From assembly GCA_949291545.1 (NCBI GenBank), contig CASEWB010000008.1:62001-126000 (forward strand): 64,000 nt of DNA. The letters are read 5' to 3'. Below, one piece after another: positions 25,184-34,659 of the stretch; the stretch's first letter is position 1; the number at the start of each line of letters is the position of its first letter. The position numbers were made by a program, and so were the translations under genes. The notes beneath the pieces were generated by a model, which saw only the letters and a list, made by a program, of their open reading frames with translations, was not told where the DNA came from and searched no databases. The DNA comes from an uncultured bacterium (lineage in GTDB: Bacteria > Elusimicrobiota > Elusimicrobia > Elusimicrobiales > Elusimicrobiaceae).

Positions 25184-26803
25184 ATGACGAGAAAAATTCA
25201 AGCTATTTGTTGGAGCATTTTGTTCGCGGCGGCGCTGTGGGCGCCGGGGGCCGCGCAAGCGCGCGCACTGAGCAAGCAGGATTTGTCGCGCATTCAGTGC
25301 ACGCAGGAAAAAATGCGCATTTTAGCGGAATTTTTTGATGTCAGCAAACCTACGCAAGTTTACACGCTCCCTACGGTGTGCGGCGCCGCCGCGGGCCGGG
25401 AAGTAAAACGTCCGGAATGGTTCACCAGCGAACTGGAACGGATGGACAAAAATAAAGTGGTATATGTGCCGGACGAAGGCACTTACAGCGAAGTGGATTT
25501 GTGGCGCCAGGCGTTTTCCAACGTGTATTTGTTCTTGGGCCGGGCGGCGGAATCGATGGACCCCAACAAGCCGGTGGTATTGGAACAACTCTCCCGCGGG
25601 TTTGTGGGGAACCGCATTAACTTAATGGCCACCTTGGACCGTTTGAATAAAGACTTGCTGCGCGGGCAGCAACTGTTGATTATGAAAGACAGCATGGATG
25701 GGAGAGCCCGTTCGATGTTGGCTACTTTTGAGCTGATTAACAGCGAATTTTTCAGCACGATTGAGTCTTTTTCCAGCCCCATTTCCCAGCGGGAAAATAA
25801 ATACCGCCAATCCGTGATGGGCGTGGTGGTGCTGGGTAACCAGTTGTTTTCGGAATTTTTAGGAACGGCTATCCCGGCCAATCCGCCTGATCCTAAAATT
25901 TATAACACTACCCCGGCGGAGCGGCTTGTCAGCTTTTTTATGTTGGTGTTGGGCTCGGCCTTGGCGGGGTTGGCCGTTTATTGGCTGTTGGAAAATAAAC
26001 GCGATAATATCTTAAAACTGGTAGAAGAATACAAGCAAAAAAGTGTTGTATGGGCCGAAGATTTCAACCGCCAGTTCGTAACGATTGACGTTAAATATAT
26101 TGTGTTTGGCACCGTTGGGCTGTTTGCGTTTTTCGGGCTGTTGTTAGGGCTGATGGCCGGCGGTTTTACGGGTGTGTTTTTGTTCCTGTTAGTGGTGTTT
26201 TTAGGGGCGGTGGTAAGCATTCGTATGCCTATGGCGGTATTAGATGCGTTAAAAAAGAGCCGCGGCAAACGGGTAAACAAGCAGCTGATGGACGCCCTGA
26301 TTTTGCTTTCCAACTCGCTGCGTTCCGGTATGGATATTGTGCAGGGGTTTGAATTGGTGTCCCGGGATATGCTGCCGCCGATTTCGGACGAATTTGGCTT
26401 GGTAATTAAAAACTACCGGCTGGGTACTCCTTTTGAAAAAGCGTTGGACGGTTTATCCGACCGTGTGGAAAGCCGTATGCTGGCGTATATTATTAAAGCA
26501 ATTATCATTCAGCGCCAGGTGGGTGGTAACTTGACCGTGATTTTTGCCCGCTTGGTGGAAAATATCCGCGAAGAAAGCAAATTGGAAGAAAAACTGCAGG
26601 CAATGACGGCCCAGCAGAAAATCCAATCGATTGTCGTAAGTATCATGCCTTTTGTAATGATGTTTGTAATGTTTATCTTTAACCCCACGCAGATGATTTC
26701 GTTCTACACCAGCGGGGTGGGATTTTTTGTATTTGTGTTCTGCGTCATCTGGATTGCCATCGGCATGAAAGTGCTTAAGAAAATGGGAGAAGTACGGGTA
26801 TAA
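25184..26803 (+). CDS. tadB: TadB-like inner-membrane platform protein with extra periplasmic domain
   Basis: This is a T2SF-family platform protein on which TadA acts. The usual TadB is about 280-330 aa; this one is 539 aa. A signal peptide (about 1-26) and an extracytoplasmic helical domain (to about 240) precede the first membrane helices (about 247-268 and 306-346). The T2SF domain begins near 365 (ALILLSNSLRSGMDIVQGFELV) and the final helices lie at about 486-530. The ATG at 25184 is preferred over the in-frame upstream start at 25043, which lies inside the ATPase gene and would bury the signal peptide. It lies 2 nt before tadC. Confidence 0.9.
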   Translation: MTRKIQAICWSILFAAALWAPGAAQARALSKQDLSRIQCTQEKMRILAEFFDVSKPTQVYTLPTVCGAAAGREVKRPEWFTSELERMDKNKVVYVPDEGTYSEVDLWRQAFSNVYLFLGRAAESMDPNKPVVLEQLSRGFVGNRINLMATLDRLNKDLLRGQQLLIMKDSMDGRARSMLATFELINSEFFSTIESFSSPISQRENKYRQSVMGVVVLGNQLFSEFLGTAIPANPPDPKIYNTTPAERLVSFFMLVLGSALAGLAVYWLLENKRDNILKLVEEYKQKSVVWAEDFNRQFVTIDVKYIVFGTVGLFAFFGLLLGLMAGGFTGVFLFLLVVFLGAVVSIRMPMAVLDALKKSRGKRVNKQLMDALILLSNSLRSGMDIVQGFELVSRDMLPPISDEFGLVIKNYRLGTPFEKALDGLSDRVESRMLAYIIKAIIIQRQVGGNLTVIFARLVENIREESKLEEKLQAMTAQQKIQSIVVSIMPFVMMFVMFIFNPTQMISFYTSGVGFFVFVFCVIWIAIGMKVLKKMGEVRV

Positions 26804-26805
26804 CT

Positions 26806-27696
26806 ATGAACAGCTTATCCTTAACTTTGGGACTTAACTTTTTGCTGGTGATTGGTATGGTGTCGGTGATGGTGGCTGTTATTGCGCTGCTGTCCCCCAA
26901 ACCGCAAAAAGAAAAAATTGTCGACGTGGACGTACGCCGTTTTAAATCCGCGTCCAGTTTTGCGCGCTTAAAACCCGAAGAAAAACTGCTGGACCGCTTG
27001 GCGGTATTTTGCCTGCATAATTTCCATTTGGAAAAAAGCTTGGAAACTATGCATATGCAGCTGGGCAGCCCGGATAACCCGCAGCCGGTGGACATTTTGT
27101 ACTCCAAAATTTTATCCGCTTTGATTATTCCGGCGGCAATTATGTTGTTGTTTCAAGCCGTATGGCCGGTGTTGTTGGTGCCGCTGTGCTTTATGGTGCC
27201 GGACGTTATCTTGAAAAGCAAAATCCAAAAACGCCAACAAGAAATTTTGGGCAATTTCTCCACTACGGTGGACTTGGCCGCGCTGATTATTGAATCCGGC
27301 TTGGATTATTTAACGGCGTTTGAAAGAATCATTAAAATTGCCAAGGTAAAAACCGTATTGGAAGAAGAACTGGACAAAACAATTAATGAAATCAAACTGG
27401 GGTATTCCCGTCGTGAAGCGCTGGAGCGTTTTTCGGCGCGTACCGGGGTGGCGGAAGTACGCTCCCTGGTGAGCTTGATTATTCAGTCCGACGAACTGGG
27501 TACCAGCTTGGTGGATTTGCTGCGCAACTTCTCGACGGATTTGCGCTCTTCTCGCTTAAGCCGCGCGGAAAAATTGGCGGCGCAGGCCTCTACCAAGATG
27601 CTGTTCCCTATGTTTATGTTCATTTTCCCGACGATTTTTATTTTAATTTTAGCCCCGATGATCAGCGGTTTGATCAGCGGAGGCATGGGCTTTTAG
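26806..27696 (+). CDS. tadC: TadC-like inner-membrane platform protein
   Basis: This is the second T2SF-family platform protein of the Tad machine. The 296-aa chain has N-terminal helices (about 10-28 and 103-130), a cytoplasmic T2SF domain (DLAALIIESGLDYLTAFERI) and a C-terminal pair of helices (..FIFPTIFILILAPMISGLI). It also contains LVSLIIQSDELGTSL, a conserved TadC segment. The immediate neighbours are tadB and a TPR protein. Confidence 0.92.
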   Translation: MNSLSLTLGLNFLLVIGMVSVMVAVIALLSPKPQKEKIVDVDVRRFKSASSFARLKPEEKLLDRLAVFCLHNFHLEKSLETMHMQLGSPDNPQPVDILYSKILSALIIPAAIMLLFQAVWPVLLVPLCFMVPDVILKSKIQKRQQEILGNFSTTVDLAALIIESGLDYLTAFERIIKIAKVKTVLEEELDKTINEIKLGYSRREALERFSARTGVAEVRSLVSLIIQSDELGTSLVDLLRNFSTDLRSSRLSRAEKLAAQASTKMLFPMFMFIFPTIFILILAPMISGLISGGMGF

Positions 27697-27707
27697 AGGA
27701 TAAACTT

Positions 27708-29108
27708 ATGAAAAAACACCTTATCTTTACGCTGCTTATTGGGCTTGTCGCCCTGCAAGTGCAGGCGGCGGCCACTTTCCGCAAAGAAATTCCGGTGCGT
27801 CAGCACGGCAAGGAAGAAGGAATGCTTTTGGATTTAAGCAAAATATCCATGGGCACCTTAAACGATGTGGAGGAAAAGAAACAGTATCTCTCTACCGTCC
27901 AGCTGGAAAAACAGCGTATTCAAAACTATACCCTGCGCATGGTGTATGAAAACGCCTATCTGCTGTATAAGCACGGCGACTATCAGCGCGCCCAAGAAAT
28001 GGCCCAAACCATTTTAAGTATCGACCCGAATTTTAAACAAGCCCAAACCTTGGCCAAGCAAGCCCAGCATATGGGTACTTACGGAACCATTTCCGAAGCC
28101 CAGGTAATTGAAGCTAAATTCCAGGAAACGATCCGCCTGTATGACAGCGGCCGCTTGGTGGAAGCAAATGATAAATTAAATGAAATTTTGACTATTCAGC
28201 CCGGCAACTCCAAGGCCCAGTCTTGGAAGCGCCGAATTGATTATGAAATTGCCAAAGAATATACCCGCCGCGGCGATGTGGCGTACGAAAAAGGCAATTA
28301 TCAGGACGCGCTGGACGCGTGGTACAACGCCTTGCTGATGCGCAAGGACGACCCGAAATTGGTGGCGAAAATTTCCGATACGGAAAATAAACTGCGCAAG
28401 CAGCAAGTGGCCGACTCTATGAAGCAAGCCTTGGAATTTTATAACAAGGGCCAGTTTGTAGAATCGTATGCCGTGTTTGAACGGATTACCAAAATCCAAC
28501 CCGGAGACCCGCGTGTGCAGAAATATATGTCCCAATTGAAGAACGAAATTGCCGCCGGCTATTATAATGCGGGGAACAAATCCTATAATTCCAACCGCTT
28601 TGACCAGGCTATTTCGTACTGGACGAACGCCAAAAAATGGGGCGCGGATTCTGGCACGATGGACGCTTTAATCAAACAAGCGCGCAACGCCAAAGAAAAC
28701 CATTTGCGTGTAAAACAGGAGCAGGCTATCAAGGCGGAACAAGCCGCTCAAAAAGCCGAAGAGGCTGCCCAAAAAGCGGCTGAAGCGGCCGAACAACAAG
28801 CCACGGAAGAACCGATTGAAACGGTAAACGTGGACAATACGCTTATCCCGGGAGCGAGCAGCACGGTGGGAACCTCGGTTGGGGCGGTTGGCACCAATGA
28901 AACCCTGCCTACTTTGGGCGGAACGGTGAACCGTGTGTCGCCGGAAGCCAGTGCGGCCTCCCGCGCCAAATACATCGAAGGGTTGGACGCTTTCAACCAA
29001 GACGATTACGAACGCGCCCGCCAGGCTTGGATTGTGGCCAAACAGCTGGATCCGGGCAACAGCGACGCCGATTTGGGCTTGCGCAAAGTGGAAGAATTGA
29101 TGAAATAG
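27708..29108 (+). CDS. Exported TPR-repeat protein of the Tad locus
   Basis: This 466-aa protein has a signal peptide (about 1-20). About five TPR units follow, recognisable at about 80-115 (KHGDYQRAQEMAQTILSIDP), 148-180, 190-225, 243-275 and at the C-terminus (DAFNQDDYERARQAWIVAKQLDP). The Ala/Glu coiled segment AEQAAQKAEEAAQKAAEAAE (about 344-363) and a Ser/Thr/Gly linker separate the last repeat. Tad loci usually contain a TPR lipoprotein, TadD. This protein lacks a lipobox, so it is at best a functional analogue. Confidence 0.8.
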   Translation: MKKHLIFTLLIGLVALQVQAAATFRKEIPVRQHGKEEGMLLDLSKISMGTLNDVEEKKQYLSTVQLEKQRIQNYTLRMVYENAYLLYKHGDYQRAQEMAQTILSIDPNFKQAQTLAKQAQHMGTYGTISEAQVIEAKFQETIRLYDSGRLVEANDKLNEILTIQPGNSKAQSWKRRIDYEIAKEYTRRGDVAYEKGNYQDALDAWYNALLMRKDDPKLVAKISDTENKLRKQQVADSMKQALEFYNKGQFVESYAVFERITKIQPGDPRVQKYMSQLKNEIAAGYYNAGNKSYNSNRFDQAISYWTNAKKWGADSGTMDALIKQARNAKENHLRVKQEQAIKAEQAAQKAEEAAQKAAEAAEQQATEEPIETVNVDNTLIPGASSTVGTSVGAVGTNETLPTLGGTVNRVSPEASAASRAKYIEGLDAFNQDDYERARQAWIVAKQLDPGNSDADLGLRKVEELMK

Positions 29109-29117
29109 GAGCGTTGT

Positions 29118-30227
29118 ATGAAATTAACTTCCAAATGGTTGCTGTGGTTTGTATTGGTGACGGTGTATGCGTCTGTCATCGGCGGGCTGTTTTATTACAA
29201 TTTGTTTAAATTCGTGTTTGATAAAAAACTGCAGAATGAAATGGTGGAAATGGTCCGCTTCCGTGCGCCGACCTTGGTGCAGTGGCTGGCCTCCCGCCCC
29301 AAAGGGGAAGCTACTTTCCGCGAAGCGGAAATTATGAAAGGCCTGCAGCGCAACGACGACCGGATTAAGAGCTTGGTGTATTTGAACTACGACGGCTCCA
29401 TCCGCTGGCACGAAAATACCAAATTTTTGCGTATGTCCTATGCGGACTATAATAACTCCGTGGGGTTTGACACCAATGCCGTGGTGCAAGCCATACGCGA
29501 CGGCCTGCCGCGGGCACTTTTAGCCCATGGCGGGGATTATTACGATATGGCCATTCCGCTGCTTGCCAAAGGCAATACCGTAGCTGGGGTCGTGAATGTG
29601 ACCGTATCGCGCGAAAGCGCCAAAAAACTGATTTACTCCTCTATGGTGCGCTACGCGGTGGGGGCCTTTATTATGGCGCTGCTGATTGGCGGCGTGCTGT
29701 ATTTGTTCCTGCTGCTTAAAATTCTGCGCCCGCTGGAGGCGTTAAAAGACAGTGTGGACGCGGTTTCTTTAAATAATTTAAAGCTATCCTTCCCGGCTAG
29801 AAAAGATGAAATCGGCGATGTAGCTGCGGCGGTAACTGCCCTGTTGGCAAAAATCCGGGAAGACATCAAGAGCTTGGAAAATGTGGAAATTATGTCCTTG
29901 GAAAAGGAACAGCGCTGGTGGAAAACCATTTTGGCGGTTACGGTGCCGAAAGGGTCCCGCGCGCTTGTAATTGACGAAAACAATAACATTTTGTATACCA
30001 ATTTTGAACTGCATGTGCCGGGGAAAGAAAAAGTCCACCTGCTGGATATTTTTGATGGACGCCAGCAAGAAATTATTCAGGTGGTGGGGGAAGCTTTGGA
30101 GAACCCGACTAAAGTTTTACGCGGCACAGTAGTCAATAAAAATGTAAAATGTGTGGTGAAAGCTGTTCAGCTGCCGGACGACGCCGGGAAAAACCGCATC
30201 GTGTTGGTGCTGGAACCCGAAAAATAA
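29118..30227 (+). CDS. Membrane sensor-like protein with HAMP and PAS-like domains, no output domain
   Basis: Topology is a helix at about 8-30, a periplasmic domain of about 155 aa, a second helix (about 188-210) and a cytoplasmic HAMP (ILRPLEALKDSVDAV..). A PAS-like region follows (SRALVIDENNNILYTNFEL, about 276-365). There is no kinase, cyclase or methyl-accepting domain. Its place between the TPR gene and two envelope genes, in a Tad operon, suggests it relays a signal by contact with another protein (inference). AGGAG precedes the start. Confidence 0.7.
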   Translation: MKLTSKWLLWFVLVTVYASVIGGLFYYNLFKFVFDKKLQNEMVEMVRFRAPTLVQWLASRPKGEATFREAEIMKGLQRNDDRIKSLVYLNYDGSIRWHENTKFLRMSYADYNNSVGFDTNAVVQAIRDGLPRALLAHGGDYYDMAIPLLAKGNTVAGVVNVTVSRESAKKLIYSSMVRYAVGAFIMALLIGGVLYLFLLLKILRPLEALKDSVDAVSLNNLKLSFPARKDEIGDVAAAVTALLAKIREDIKSLENVEIMSLEKEQRWWKTILAVTVPKGSRALVIDENNNILYTNFELHVPGKEKVHLLDIFDGRQQEIIQVVGEALENPTKVLRGTVVNKNVKCVVKAVQLPDDAGKNRIVLVLEPEK

Positions 30228-30251
30228 GGGAACTTGTTTTAGGAGATGGAT

Positions 30252-30521
30252 ATGAAAGTAGAAATTAAAAAAATTGGCATTGCAACGGTGTTGTTTTCCG
30301 TTTTCCCGCTGGCTGTATTTGTGGTCATGCTGCTGAGCGCTTTTATGGAAATTTTTAACCCGGACGTGGTAATCAGCGCGGCCTACATTATGGGGCTGGT
30401 GATGCGCGCCATTCAAAGCACGTTGTTGTTCTTGGTGTCGGTAGTGGTGTTCTTGCTGGCTTACAATTGGTTGTGCGCGCTGGGTATCCGCGGCGTACGG
30501 GTGGATTTAGAAGATAAATAA
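30252..30521 (+). CDS. Small membrane protein, DUF3566-like in layout
   Basis: This 89-aa protein starts with a short basic beta-like segment (MKVEIKKIGI). Two long hydrophobic helices follow (about 12-32 and 43-68), then a C-terminal tail LGIRGVRVDLEDK. The layout recalls small DUF3566-type transmembrane proteins, but I cannot confirm the family. The ATG at 30252 is preferred over 30246 because AGGAG (30241-30245) directly abuts the latter. The function is unknown. Confidence 0.6.
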   Translation: MKVEIKKIGIATVLFSVFPLAVFVVMLLSAFMEIFNPDVVISAAYIMGLVMRAIQSTLLFLVSVVVFLLAYNWLCALGIRGVRVDLEDK

Positions 30522-30535
30522 AGGAGAAAGGGGTA

Positions 30536-31486
30536 ATGAAAAAACTATTAAGCATCTTGCTCATTTGCGCCGTAGCGGGCTTGGCGTTTGCTGCTCCGGC
30601 TAAAAAAGCGGCCCAAAAGGCCAAAGCTCCCGCTAAAACCAAAGCGGAGTTCGTGATTGTGGAGTCTGACGAATATCAGGCCGGTAAAGAAGACCCGCAG
30701 CTGACCGCGGGGATTGCGCAGTTTTTAAACGCAGAACCGACCATCACCAAAGTGTCTTACAAAGACGCGGCGGCGGACCCCAAGCTGGCCAATTTGGATT
30801 ACAGCTTTTTGCCGCTTTATTTGATTAAAAAAACCGACGACATCCGCACCAAATTGGAAAAACATATCCAGTATGGCTATGCCCAAGAAAATGCGGACTA
30901 TATTATCCTGCCGCATCAAACCCGCTCGGGCGTGTTTACCAACAAAACGGCTAAACCGGGCGTGATGGAAATTTTTGTTATGTCCCAGTGCCCGTACGGC
31001 GCTATGGCCGAAGGGTTGGTTATTCAAGCCCAAAAAGACGGCAAACTGCCGGCGGATAAAGAAATTAAAGTGCGCTATGTGGTAAGCTATGACGAAAAGA
31101 ACGGTTTTTCCAGCTTGCACGGCTCGGCCGAATGGGAAGAAGACATCCGCCAGCTGTTGATTGCCAAGTACTATCCCAAAAAATTCTGGAAGTATTTGGA
31201 AATCCGCAATAAAGATTACCGCTCCAGCCGCTGGGATAAAGCAATGGAAGAAGCGGGCATCAGCGTAAACAAAATTATGAAGAAATTTGACAAAGAAGGG
31301 GTGGAGCTTTTGAAAGAAGAAGCCAAATACGCCAAAGAATACGGCGTGAATGCTTCGCCTACTTTCTTGTGGGAAGGAAAAGTGCAGTTGGATTTCGGCT
31401 CCGCCGCCGAAATTGAAGGCTTCTCGTTCCTTAATCCGAATGCAGCCAACAACCCCGGTGCGGCGGCTCCGGCGGGCAGCTGCTAA
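30536..31486 (+). CDS. Exported thioredoxin-fold protein with a single-Cys CPYG active site
   Basis: This 316-aa protein has a signal peptide (about 1-20) and a Lys/Ala-rich linker. A DsbA/thioredoxin-type domain opens with VMEIFVMSQCPYGAMAEGLV and contains the cis-Pro loop NASPTFLW. The active-site motif is CPYG, not CPYC, so the second redox Cys is missing; the other visible Cys is the very last residue. It could still act as an isomerase or chaperone for the cysteine-rich proteins encoded downstream. Last gene before a strong terminator. Confidence 0.8.
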   Translation: MKKLLSILLICAVAGLAFAAPAKKAAQKAKAPAKTKAEFVIVESDEYQAGKEDPQLTAGIAQFLNAEPTITKVSYKDAAADPKLANLDYSFLPLYLIKKTDDIRTKLEKHIQYGYAQENADYIILPHQTRSGVFTNKTAKPGVMEIFVMSQCPYGAMAEGLVIQAQKDGKLPADKEIKVRYVVSYDEKNGFSSLHGSAEWEEDIRQLLIAKYYPKKFWKYLEIRNKDYRSSRWDKAMEEAGISVNKIMKKFDKEGVELLKEEAKYAKEYGVNASPTFLWEGKVQLDFGSAAEIEGFSFLNPNAANNPGAAAPAGSC

Positions 31487-31510
31487 CGCTGGTTGATTTT
31501 GCAAAGCCAA

Positions 31511-31544
31511 ACGGGGGCTGGGACGTATCCCGGCCCCCGTTTTC
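31511..31544 (+). terminator. Rho-independent terminator after the thioredoxin-fold gene
   Basis: A 13-bp stem (31511-31523 with 31528-31540, one G-T pair) and a CGTA loop are followed by TTTC. It ends the first Tad transcript and separates it from the signalling genes. Confidence 0.8.
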
Positions 31545-31637
31545 AGAAGTGTCTGGGTGAGGGGCTGTGTAGGGCGGCCAATGACCTGGACGCTGCCATA
31601 AAAGTCCGCTGGGCGCCTGCCTGGGCGGGAGGAGCAA

Positions 31638-33530
31638 ATGAAAAGACGGTTTTACGGCTTATTTACAAAAGCGGTATGGGTATTGATTTTGATTTCTATC
31701 GTACCGGTGCTTATCATTGGATACCATGTGATGGGCGTGGACAGCCGTGTGCTAAAAAATGAAATTTTGCAAAAGCAGCAAACCGTGGCCAGCCGCTTAG
31801 CGTCGGTTGCGCGGGCCCATATCAGCCGCAAAGCCCAGCTGTTTTCCATTTTCGTCGATTTGCATACCGACTTTGGCGGACACGATTTTATCAACGAACA
31901 GGACTTGCGGTATCTGTTGGCGCGCAATCCTTCTATTTTTTATTTAGCTGTACTGAACCCACAGGGCAAGAAGATGTTTTCCGTAGGGACCCCGGCTCCA
32001 TCGGTAGATTATGCCAATATTGTGCCGTCTATTTTGCGGGCTTGCGTTCAAAATGGCGAAGAATACATAAGCGATGTTTACCAAATGGAAGGGGGACTGT
32101 TTTCCTTAATGGCGTTCCCAGTGCGGCAGCATTTGGACGAGCCGCGCGTTTCGGGCATTTTAGTGGCGGGAATGAATTTGCAAGAGATGGGGGAATCCCT
32201 TTCGCAGGCGTATCCTCTGGATATGAATGCAATTATTGCCACAGACGAGGGGGAAATTATTTCGTATAACGGCGCGCCGGACGGCTTAGCCCAGCACCCC
32301 CAGCCTGAAATGAAAGAAAAAGTGCTGGCCATCAACCAACAGTTGGGGTTTAACCGCAGCGGCGAAGTGGAACTGCCCAATGGGGAACGCGTATTGGTAG
32401 CTGTGGCCAATTTAACTTTGCCTAAGTGGAAAGTATATGTGGACCAGCCGGCCAATGTGGCGGCGCAGTTATTTGTGGAAAGCACGTTCCATTCTTTTTG
32501 GGACGTATTGGTACTGCTGTTGGCTATGTTGGCGTTTGTGTTGGTAGTCAGCTATTGGGTGATTAAACCCATCACCCGCCCGCTGGAACGCTTGCGCAAA
32601 GCGGCTATCAAACAGCGCGAAAATGACGATTTTGTCGTGCGAAAAGAAGATGTGGAAATCCCCAATAACGAAATTGGGGAATTGGCCTCCGCTTTTGTGG
32701 ATATGTCCACGGCGCTGCATATGCGCCGGCAGGAGCTTATTCGCGCTCAGGCCGAACTGGCACAGGTAAACCAAGTGCTGGAAAAACGTGTGGAAGAACG
32801 CACCCGCGAGCTTAAAAACGCCAGTAATGAATTGGTAAAAGCCGAGCGTTTGGCCGCTATTGGGCAAATGGCTTCTATTATCAGCCACGAAATCCGCAAC
32901 CCGTTGGCGGTGATCAGCAATGCCACGCGCTTGATTAAGATGTTGGTTTCTTCGCCGGATCCAAAGCTGACGAAACAGTTTGGCATTATCGATGCGGAAA
33001 TCAAGCAAGCCAACAGCATCATTAGCGAAGTGCTGGGATATGCCCGCACGCGCGATTTGATTTTGACGACGGTGGACCTGAACAGCTATTTGCGCGAGTT
33101 GTTGCTGTCGTATCCGTTTATTCCGGGGATTACGCTTAAAGACGAATTGGACCCGGAAAGTGTGCGTATTAAAGTGGACGCGGAAGAAATCAAGCAAGCC
33201 ATTCGCAATGTGGTTTCCAATGCTATCGAGGCTATGCCCAACGGCGGTACGCTGACGGTAGGAACCAAAGTGGGGCGCCGCTTGGTGTGCATTTACATTG
33301 CCGACCAAGGCACCGGCATTACGGAAGAAGTACGGCGCAAGATGTTTGCTCCCTTCTTTACCACCAAAGCCCGCGGAACAGGGCTGGGGCTGGCGGTAGT
33401 GGGCAAGGCCATCAGCCGGCACAAGGGAAAATTGTTTATCAACAGTGTGCCGGGCAAAGGAACCTGCTTTCAGATTTATTTAAAAATTTATAGAAAACCT
33501 GGAGATACCAACTATGGAGAAGCAAGTTAA
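31638..33530 (+). CDS. Membrane sensor histidine kinase (CACHE-like, HAMP, HisKA, HATPase)
   Basis: This 630-aa kinase has a helix at about 10-32 and a large periplasmic double-CACHE-like domain (to about 285). A second helix (about 295-318), HAMP (KPITRPLERLRKAA..) and a coiled coil follow. The phospho-acceptor is His417 in SHEIRNPLAV, and the HATPase has NVVSNAIEAMPNGG (N-box) and GTGLGL (G2). It overlaps the next gene by 17 nt. GGGAGGAG precedes the start. The ligand is unknown. Its place between two Tad gene sets suggests it controls the pilus locus. Confidence 0.93.
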   Translation: MKRRFYGLFTKAVWVLILISIVPVLIIGYHVMGVDSRVLKNEILQKQQTVASRLASVARAHISRKAQLFSIFVDLHTDFGGHDFINEQDLRYLLARNPSIFYLAVLNPQGKKMFSVGTPAPSVDYANIVPSILRACVQNGEEYISDVYQMEGGLFSLMAFPVRQHLDEPRVSGILVAGMNLQEMGESLSQAYPLDMNAIIATDEGEIISYNGAPDGLAQHPQPEMKEKVLAINQQLGFNRSGEVELPNGERVLVAVANLTLPKWKVYVDQPANVAAQLFVESTFHSFWDVLVLLLAMLAFVLVVSYWVIKPITRPLERLRKAAIKQRENDDFVVRKEDVEIPNNEIGELASAFVDMSTALHMRRQELIRAQAELAQVNQVLEKRVEERTRELKNASNELVKAERLAAIGQMASIISHEIRNPLAVISNATRLIKMLVSSPDPKLTKQFGIIDAEIKQANSIISEVLGYARTRDLILTTVDLNSYLRELLLSYPFIPGITLKDELDPESVRIKVDAEEIKQAIRNVVSNAIEAMPNGGTLTVGTKVGRRLVCIYIADQGTGITEEVRRKMFAPFFTTKARGTGLGLAVVGKAISRHKGKLFINSVPGKGTCFQIYLKIYRKPGDTNYGEAS

Positions 33531-34635
33531 AATTTTAGTAGTGGACGATGATAACAACCTGCGTGAAACGTTGGTGGACTTGTTGGAAATTGAGGGTTAT
33601 AAAGTGTACCAAGCCGGCGACGCTACCGAATGCTTGGATATTTGCGCCAACGAGTTTTTTAACGTAATTCTGATGGATTATAACTTGCCGGGCGAAACGG
33701 GGTTGGATTTAATCCGTAAAATTCGCTCGTTTAACCAGGATACCCAAATTATTATGATTACGGCCTACGCTTCTTTAAACGCTATTATGGAAGCGATGCA
33801 GGAGTCGGTGTATGATTTCTTGATGAAGCCGGTGGATTTTGATTATTTAAAACGCACCATCAACCGCGCGTTGGACAAGTATTTCCTGGAACAAAGCAAC
33901 AAGGAATTGCTCGCCCAGCTTAAAACCCGTAACGAAGATTTGGATAGACTTAACAATATGAAATCCAAATTTTTCTCTATTGTGTCGCACGATTTGTCCA
34001 ACTCGCTGATGACGCTTAAAATGAGCTTTGATATGCTTAAGAAAAAGCTCAACCCCGACGAAGACCAACAAAAAAAGATGATGTTTATGGACGAGTCCAT
34101 CAGCCAGATTGAGCATTTAATTAAAGACTTGGTGGACTGGGCCGCTATCGAAAAAGGCAAACTGCGTATTGAAAAAACCCGCTTTGAATTGACGGAAAGT
34201 TTAAAGAAAACGGCGGAAATTTTCCGCGCGAAAGGGGCCAAACGCAATATCCGCGTGACGTTTGAAAGCTGTGGGGCGGTGCCCGTATTCGCCGACGAAA
34301 AGCGCATTCGCCAAGTGATTTCCAATATTTTGGAAAACGCCGTACGCCATACGCCCGACAACGGAACGATTGAAATTGTCGTTAGCAAAATAGATGAAAA
34401 AAATGCTAAAGTGTCCGTAACGGACTCGGGGGACGGTATCGACCCTGAGCAGGCTCCTAATTTGTTTACCAGCTTTACCCAAGTGGGCGATAAAAGCCGC
34501 GTGGGCCGGTTGGGGCTGGGGCTTTCCATCGCCAAGGATATTGTGGTAAATCATGGCGGACGGATTTGGGCGCATAGCGAAGGGCTGGGGAAAGGCGCTT
34601 CGTTTAATTTTACGCTGCCTATTGCCAATTCTTAA
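33514..34635 (+). CDS. Response regulator-histidine kinase hybrid (REC-HisKA-HATPase)
   Basis: This 373-aa soluble protein starts with a receiver domain (about 5-120; phospho-acceptor Asp55 in LMDYNLPG). A linker coiled coil follows, then a second histidine kinase core: His159 in SHDLSNSLMTLK, N-box NILENAVRHTPDNG, and LGLGLSIAKDIV. REC at the N-terminus followed by a kinase makes it an intermediate in a phosphorelay, most simply taking phosphate from the upstream kinase and acting on the downstream NarL-type regulator (inference). Confidence 0.92.
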   Translation: MEKQVKILVVDDDNNLRETLVDLLEIEGYKVYQAGDATECLDICANEFFNVILMDYNLPGETGLDLIRKIRSFNQDTQIIMITAYASLNAIMEAMQESVYDFLMKPVDFDYLKRTINRALDKYFLEQSNKELLAQLKTRNEDLDRLNNMKSKFFSIVSHDLSNSLMTLKMSFDMLKKKLNPDEDQQKKMMFMDESISQIEHLIKDLVDWAAIEKGKLRIEKTRFELTESLKKTAEIFRAKGAKRNIRVTFESCGAVPVFADEKRIRQVISNILENAVRHTPDNGTIEIVVSKIDEKNAKVSVTDSGDGIDPEQAPNLFTSFTQVGDKSRVGRLGLGLSIAKDIVVNHGGRIWAHSEGLGKGASFNFTLPIANS

Positions 34636-34659
34636 CTGTTTTAACATCGCGAGGGGAGT

